From the IMG/VR virus record IMGVR_UViG_3300001847_000660, positions 1 through 29,683 of that record: a stretch of 29,683 nt of DNA. The stretch is one strand, 5' to 3'. Below the pieces are notes generated by a model that saw only the letters and a program-made list of their open reading frames with translations, was not told the origin of the DNA and made no database searches. How positions within the stretch are numbered: the stretch's first letter is position 1; the number at the start of each line of letters is the position of its first letter. A program made the position numbers and the translations under genes. Shown piece after piece: positions 26,343-29,683 of this stretch. The DNA comes from a virus.

Positions 26343-28148
26343 ATGAGTTGGTCTGACAAATACAAAAGATCAATAAACTGTGATTCCCCAAAAGGGTTTT
26401 CTCAACGTGCTCATTGTGCTGCTCGTAAAAAAAGAGCAAAAGGTGAACCAACAAAATCAAAGTCACCTTTCAATGAAATGCATGAAGTAAAATCTCATAA
26501 ATCAGTTGAAGAAATTGCAAAGAAACATCGTCTTGAGGTTTCTTTTGTTAAAAAACAACTTGAGATGGGAATTCCTATTGAACATGAGCATACTAAAGAT
26601 AAAGATCTTGCAACAGACATTGCTCTTCAACATTTAGATGAAATTCCAGATTATTATACTCGTTTGAAAAAAATGGAATCAGATGCTAAAAAGCATCATA
26701 AAAAATTTAAAGATGTGAAAGAACATTGTGGTTGTGAAGATAATGCGGTTCAAGAACTTGAAACTGCATTAAAAAAACTAGATAATACATCTTATGATTC
26801 TATTGATACCTTGATGCGTCGTATTATGAAAAAACATGATATGACTGCTAAACAACTTCATAATGCTTTTGTCGATAAACATCATAAAACTCCAGATGAC
26901 TGGATTAATGAAGGAACTCTTCATCATTGGTTTAAAGGTTCTAGATCAAAAGATGGAAAACCTGGTTGGGTTCAGGCAGATGGTTCTCCATGTGCTAATG
27001 AACCAGGAGAAACTAAAACACCAAAATGTTTTAGTAGCGCCAGATTATCAGCATTAAAAAGAAAGGGTGAAAAGGGAGAGTCATTGATTAGGTCTGCAAT
27101 CCAAAGAAAAAGAGCAAAAGATAAGAGTCAACAGGAAAAATCCGGAGCAGCAAAACCAACTAATGTTCCAACCTTTGCAAAAGGTAAAGAAGATCCTAAT
27201 TATGTAAAAGCAGAACCAGGAATTAAAGAAGAAATGGAAATTAACGAAGCACAAAAAGACAAACCAGGTAAAGGCAGCGGTAAAAAAGATGCCTGTTATC
27301 AAAAAGTTAAGTCAAGATATGATGTTTGGCCAAGTGCATATGCATCTGGAGCACTAGTCAAATGCCGTAAAGTTGGTGCTGCAAATTGGGGAACAAAATC
27401 AGAAGATTGTTGGGATGGTTATAAGCAAGAAGGTATGAAAAAGAAAGGTAAAAAAATGGTTCCAAACTGTGTACATGTAAAGGAGGAGCAAGCAATGATG
27501 AGGTATTGTCCAAAATGTCAGAAAGATGAAACTCGTAGTGAGTGTAAGTATGGACCAAAATATTGGGATATGTTTTCAATACCATCATCTTTAACTACAA
27601 ACCAGTTAAAGTACCATATTAATGCTCCACATCCAGGAAACTTTCCTGAGTCATATGATCACGAGTATTCAATGGCTCGTTCTGAACTTTCAACTATTAT
27701 CAAAGCTGCAAATAGAATTAAGAAGAAAGTTAAAAAAGGTGAGGGTGAACTTGAAGCTTGGGTTCAATCAAAAATTACTAAAGCGGCGGATTATATTGAT
27801 ACTGCAGCAGATTACATTGATAGTGGTGAAATGAAAGAAGGTAAATCTTTCAGTCAATTTATGAGTGAAGCAAAGACACCAGCATGGCAGCGTAAAGAAG
27901 GGCAAAGAGCATCTGGAGGATTAAATAAAAAAGGAGTTGCATCTTATCGCAAAGAACATCCTGGATCAAAATTGCAAACGGCAGTAACAACAAAACCATC
28001 TAAACTTAAAGCGGGTTCAAAAGCATCAAATAGAAGAAAATCATTTTGTGCTCGTATGAGTGGAATGAAGAAAAAACTCACTTCGGCAAAAACAGCAAAC
28101 GATCCAAATAGCAGGATCAATAAATCATTAAGAGCTTGGAATTGTTGA
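26343..28148 (+). CDS. Basic multidomain mosaic protein of small phage domains (DUF5661-, DUF5872-, DUF6321-like)
   Basis: 601 residues, very rich in lysine. The ATG at 26343 is chosen over an in-frame TTG three bases earlier; it gives the motif MSWSDKYKRSINCDSPKGFS followed by AHCAARKK. Modules in order: residues ~50-116, with IPIEHEHT and then IALQHLDEIPDYYTRLKKME (resembling DUF5661); ~151-190, ending AFVDKHHKTPDDW; ~193-279, with FKGSRSKDGKPGWVQADGSP and then CANEPGETKTPKC; ~307-355, with KKDACYQKVKSRYDVWPSAY and KCRKVGAANWG (DUF5872-like); a three-cysteine stretch YCPKCQKDETRSEC at 388-401; ~438-498, with SMARSELSTIIKAANRIKKK and AWVQSKITKAADYI; and ~512-601, with TPAWQRKEGQRASGGLNKKG and KSFCARMSGMK (DUF6321-like). 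DUF names are from memory. These modules occur singly in other phage proteins. The basic charge suggests DNA or head association, but no function is established. Confidence 0.85.
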   Translation: MSWSDKYKRSINCDSPKGFSQRAHCAARKKRAKGEPTKSKSPFNEMHEVKSHKSVEEIAKKHRLEVSFVKKQLEMGIPIEHEHTKDKDLATDIALQHLDEIPDYYTRLKKMESDAKKHHKKFKDVKEHCGCEDNAVQELETALKKLDNTSYDSIDTLMRRIMKKHDMTAKQLHNAFVDKHHKTPDDWINEGTLHHWFKGSRSKDGKPGWVQADGSPCANEPGETKTPKCFSSARLSALKRKGEKGESLIRSAIQRKRAKDKSQQEKSGAAKPTNVPTFAKGKEDPNYVKAEPGIKEEMEINEAQKDKPGKGSGKKDACYQKVKSRYDVWPSAYASGALVKCRKVGAANWGTKSEDCWDGYKQEGMKKKGKKMVPNCVHVKEEQAMMRYCPKCQKDETRSECKYGPKYWDMFSIPSSLTTNQLKYHINAPHPGNFPESYDHEYSMARSELSTIIKAANRIKKKVKKGEGELEAWVQSKITKAADYIDTAADYIDSGEMKEGKSFSQFMSEAKTPAWQRKEGQRASGGLNKKGVASYRKEHPGSKLQTAVTTKPSKLKAGSKASNRRKSFCARMSGMKKKLTSAKTANDPNSRINKSLRAWNC

Positions 28149-28151
28149 TAA
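28140..28151 (+). repeat. 12-base direct repeat, copy 1
   Basis: AATTGTTGATAA, containing the last codons and TGA stop of the mosaic protein gene. An identical copy lies at 28195-28206, directly before the GTG start of the collagen-like gene. The two copies bracket the intergenic region with its late promoters. Confidence 0.8.
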
Positions 28152-28154
28152 ATA
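28147..28154 (+). promoter_or_regulatory. Late-promoter-like octamer (GATAAATA)
   Basis: One mismatch from the T4 late consensus TATAAATA, overlapping the stop codon of the upstream gene in the same way as the copy at 21734. It is the weaker candidate of the pair before the collagen-like gene. Confidence 0.4.
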
Positions 28155-28170
28155 GGGGTTTTTAAGATAG

Positions 28171-28178
28171 AATAAATA
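28171..28178 (+). promoter_or_regulatory. Late-promoter-like octamer (AATAAATA)
   Basis: One mismatch from TATAAATA, 28 bases before the GTG at 28207 and in the largest intergenic gap of the window. Spacing to the start is comparable with the two exact copies (19 and 22 bases). A TATAAT at 28182-28187 could alternatively be a host-type -10, but no convincing -35 is seen. Confidence 0.45.
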
Positions 28179-28194
28179 CTTTATAATAAACGTT

Positions 28195-28206
28195 AATTGT
28201 TGATAA
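28195..28206 (+). repeat. 12-base direct repeat, copy 2
   Basis: AATTGTTGATAA, identical to 28140-28151. Its final TAA is an in-frame stop immediately before the GTG start at 28207, so it fixes the upstream limit of the collagen-like gene. Confidence 0.8.
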
Positions 28207-29683
28207 GTGGCGCTTCAAAAACCATCAGATTTGTTTAATAAAAAAGAACGAGTAAGTTCTATCGATACTAGTATTCAAGATCTGGCGGATAAACCAGAAT
28301 TGAATACTTTTTCTGATGCTTTTGATTCATTTAAAAATAATTTAACAAATTTTGAAGTAGTTTCAGAAAAAGTTGAATATATTCAAAAAGAAATTCAATC
28401 TCTTCTTAAAAAAGAAGATTTGGATCGTGCCTTAATGTCTCAACTTTTAATTGTTGAGAAAAGTATTCGTGAAGTTCAGGATAAGGTAAAAAGTGTAAAT
28501 GAAGAAACCTTATTTGAAATTCGCTCAGAAGTAACAGAATTAACTAATATTGTAGAAAATCTTTCAAAAGTTGAGTTTCCACAATATAAAAAACAAATAT
28601 CTAAAAATCAATTTAATGTTGGGGAAAAGTTTGATACACTAAAAGAAATTGTAGAAAGCAATATTGTTGATGTTAAAGTAGAGTTAGATCATAAGTTAGA
28701 AAATATTGCAGAAGTTATTGATGAAAATTTAGAGTTTTTTAATCAAAAACTTCAAGAAACATCATCAGAAGTTAAGAAAACAACTAATACTTATAATAAA
28801 CTTTCAAAAATTATTGAAAGTAAAGTTTCAAGAGAAAATGAGAAGTTAGAAGAATATTCAGAAACTATTAAATCTCTTTATGAGTCATTTGTAGATCTTC
28901 AAAATTTAATTGAAGAAGAAAATTTATCTCAAGTTCAAATTGTTAATGAAAAAATTAATATTATTTCTTCAGATATTGATAACAAAATCAATACATTTGA
29001 TGCGGAGGTATCTAGCTTCAGAGAAAAAATTTCATCAGAAGTTTTAAACATCAAATCTGATGTTGTAATTAATGAGCAGCATCTCAAGAAAGTTGAATCT
29101 TTTATTCAAGAAAATCATAAGGAAATTGTAGATCTTCGAGAAGAGATCTTTGAGGAACTTGAAAAACTTCCAGTCGGGGATGTTCAAGATAATATTGAAC
29201 GTTTAGAAAAGAAGATTGATTTTATTCGTGAAACTTATTCTAAGATTGAACCAGAAGTTGTAGTTAAAGAAGTTATTCAAGAAGGATTATTAAATATTCC
29301 ACCCGAAGAAAAAACATCAGATCCATTATCACCTCTTGATAAAAACTATGTAACATTAGATCAACTTCAAGAACATTATCGCTTATTCATCAATCGTATT
29401 CAGCAGCAACTAGCAACTCTTGGTGGCGGTGGCGAAACACGTCTAAGATACTTAGATGATATTGTTGGTGTTGCAACAAATTCATCAGCATATAATGGTA
29501 AGTTCTTGCAGTGGAACTCAACTACTAATAGTGCAGAATTTGTAACTGTTTCAGGTGGTGGAGGAGGATCTCAAGGAACTCAAGGTACTCAAGGAAATAA
29601 TGGAGTACAAGGATCTCAAGGAACTCAAGGTGCTCAAGGTAGTCAAGGAAATATAGGATCTCAAGGTGCTCAAGGAACACAAG
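28207..29683 (+). CDS. Coiled-coil, collagen-like tail fibre protein (partial, runs off the window)
   Basis: The frame is open for 492 codons to the window end. A TAA immediately upstream (28204-28206) leaves GTG at 28207 as the first start; the next ATG lies about 75 codons inside. The protein begins (V/M)ALQKPSDLFNKKERVS. Residues ~30-370 are almost continuous heptad-type helix (EEIF/EELEKL, NIERLEKKIDFI and similar), pointing to a long coiled-coil shaft. A short segment, LDKNYVTLDQLQEHYRLFI (~377-395), leads into GGGGETRLRYLDDIVGVATN, a module of phage tail fibres. From residue ~454 a Gly-X-Y tract follows, mostly G-S-Q, G-T-Q and G-A-Q. The likely product is a trimeric fibre; the tip lies outside the window. 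It has no Shine-Dalgarno sequence and is preceded by late-promoter-like octamers. Its place after gp16 suggests a head or neck fibre or an unplaced tail fibre. Confidence 0.85.
   Translation, partial: MALQKPSDLFNKKERVSSIDTSIQDLADKPELNTFSDAFDSFKNNLTNFEVVSEKVEYIQKEIQSLLKKEDLDRALMSQLLIVEKSIREVQDKVKSVNEETLFEIRSEVTELTNIVENLSKVEFPQYKKQISKNQFNVGEKFDTLKEIVESNIVDVKVELDHKLENIAEVIDENLEFFNQKLQETSSEVKKTTNTYNKLSKIIESKVSRENEKLEEYSETIKSLYESFVDLQNLIEEENLSQVQIVNEKINIISSDIDNKINTFDAEVSSFREKISSEVLNIKSDVVINEQHLKKVESFIQENHKEIVDLREEIFEELEKLPVGDVQDNIERLEKKIDFIRETYSKIEPEVVVKEVIQEGLLNIPPEEKTSDPLSPLDKNYVTLDQLQEHYRLFINRIQQQLATLGGGGETRLRYLDDIVGVATNSSAYNGKFLQWNSTTNSAEFVTVSGGGGGSQGTQGTQGNNGVQGSQGTQGAQGSQGNIGSQGAQGTQ
29566..29683 (+). 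repeat. Collagen-like Gly-X-Y coding repeat
   Basis: Tandem nine-base units of the form GGA-(TCT/ACT/GCT)-CAA encode about 13 Gly-X-Gln triplets, with two variants (GNN and GNI). The repeat runs off the window end. Near-identity at DNA level makes the tract prone to length change by slippage or recombination. Confidence 0.9.

Noticed and set aside
28149-28206. Intergenic terminator or tRNA before the collagen-like gene
   Set aside because: No GC-rich stem followed by a T run and no cloverleaf; the gap is explained better by late-promoter-like octamers and the direct repeat.
29566-29683. Repeat array considered as CRISPR or regulatory iterons
   Set aside because: Nine-base units stay in frame and encode Gly-X-Y triplets of an open reading frame; there are no spacers.

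Overview
The window is a tightly packed, AT-rich stretch of a virus genome. It lies inside the structural (late) module of a T4-like contractile-tailed phage (myovirus). All genes are on the + strand. Neighbouring genes touch or overlap by 1-14 bases in most cases, and no gap exceeds about 60 bases. The recognisable genes follow T4 order: end of gp6-like, gp7-like, gp8, a DUF4815 baseplate protein in the place of gp9-gp12, then gp13, gp14, gp15 and gp16. The replacement of gp9-gp12 by a DUF4815 protein, the giant repeat-rich wedge protein, the small conserved genes and the DUF-mosaic protein after gp16 are typical of marine T4-like cyanophages and their relatives, such as pelagic myoviruses. 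The host is inferred, not seen. A 58-residue gene with weak resemblance to the phycobilisome-degradation adaptor NblA leans towards a cyanobacterial host.

Layout. 1-191: C-terminus of a probable gp6 baseplate wedge protein. 193-12576: a 4127-residue protein whose first ~300 residues match the C-terminal part of T4 gp7, followed by about 3800 residues of beta-rich repeat modules, including a YHYH domain. 12610-14175: gp8 wedge protein. 14179-21375: 2398-residue DUF4815 protein. 21372-21738: two tiny overlapping genes. 21764-22845: two probable fibre or fibre-adaptor genes. 22845-25902: neck and tail-completion proteins gp13, gp14 and gp15. 25908-26330: small terminase gp16. 26343-28148: a basic protein assembled from several small phage domains. 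28207-end: a partial fibre with a long coiled coil and a collagen-like tract.

How the genes work together. The gp6/gp7/gp8/DUF4815 block would build the baseplate wedges and their outward appendages. The 114- and 245-residue proteins and the collagen-like protein are probable host-contact fibres. gp13/gp14 close the head at the neck, gp15 caps the tail, and gp16 recognises DNA for packaging. Transcription probably uses T4-type late promoters. Exact TATAAATA octamers lie just before gp8 and before the 114-residue gene, and two one-mismatch copies lie before the collagen-like gene.

Points that stand out: a YHYH domain inside a baseplate protein; the same small beta modules spread through gp7-like, gp8, DUF4815 and gp14 proteins; a ~240-residue insertion nested in gp14; a possible NblA-like gene with the clearest Shine-Dalgarno site in the window; and a variable cassette inserted after gp16, flanked by a perfect 12-base direct repeat.
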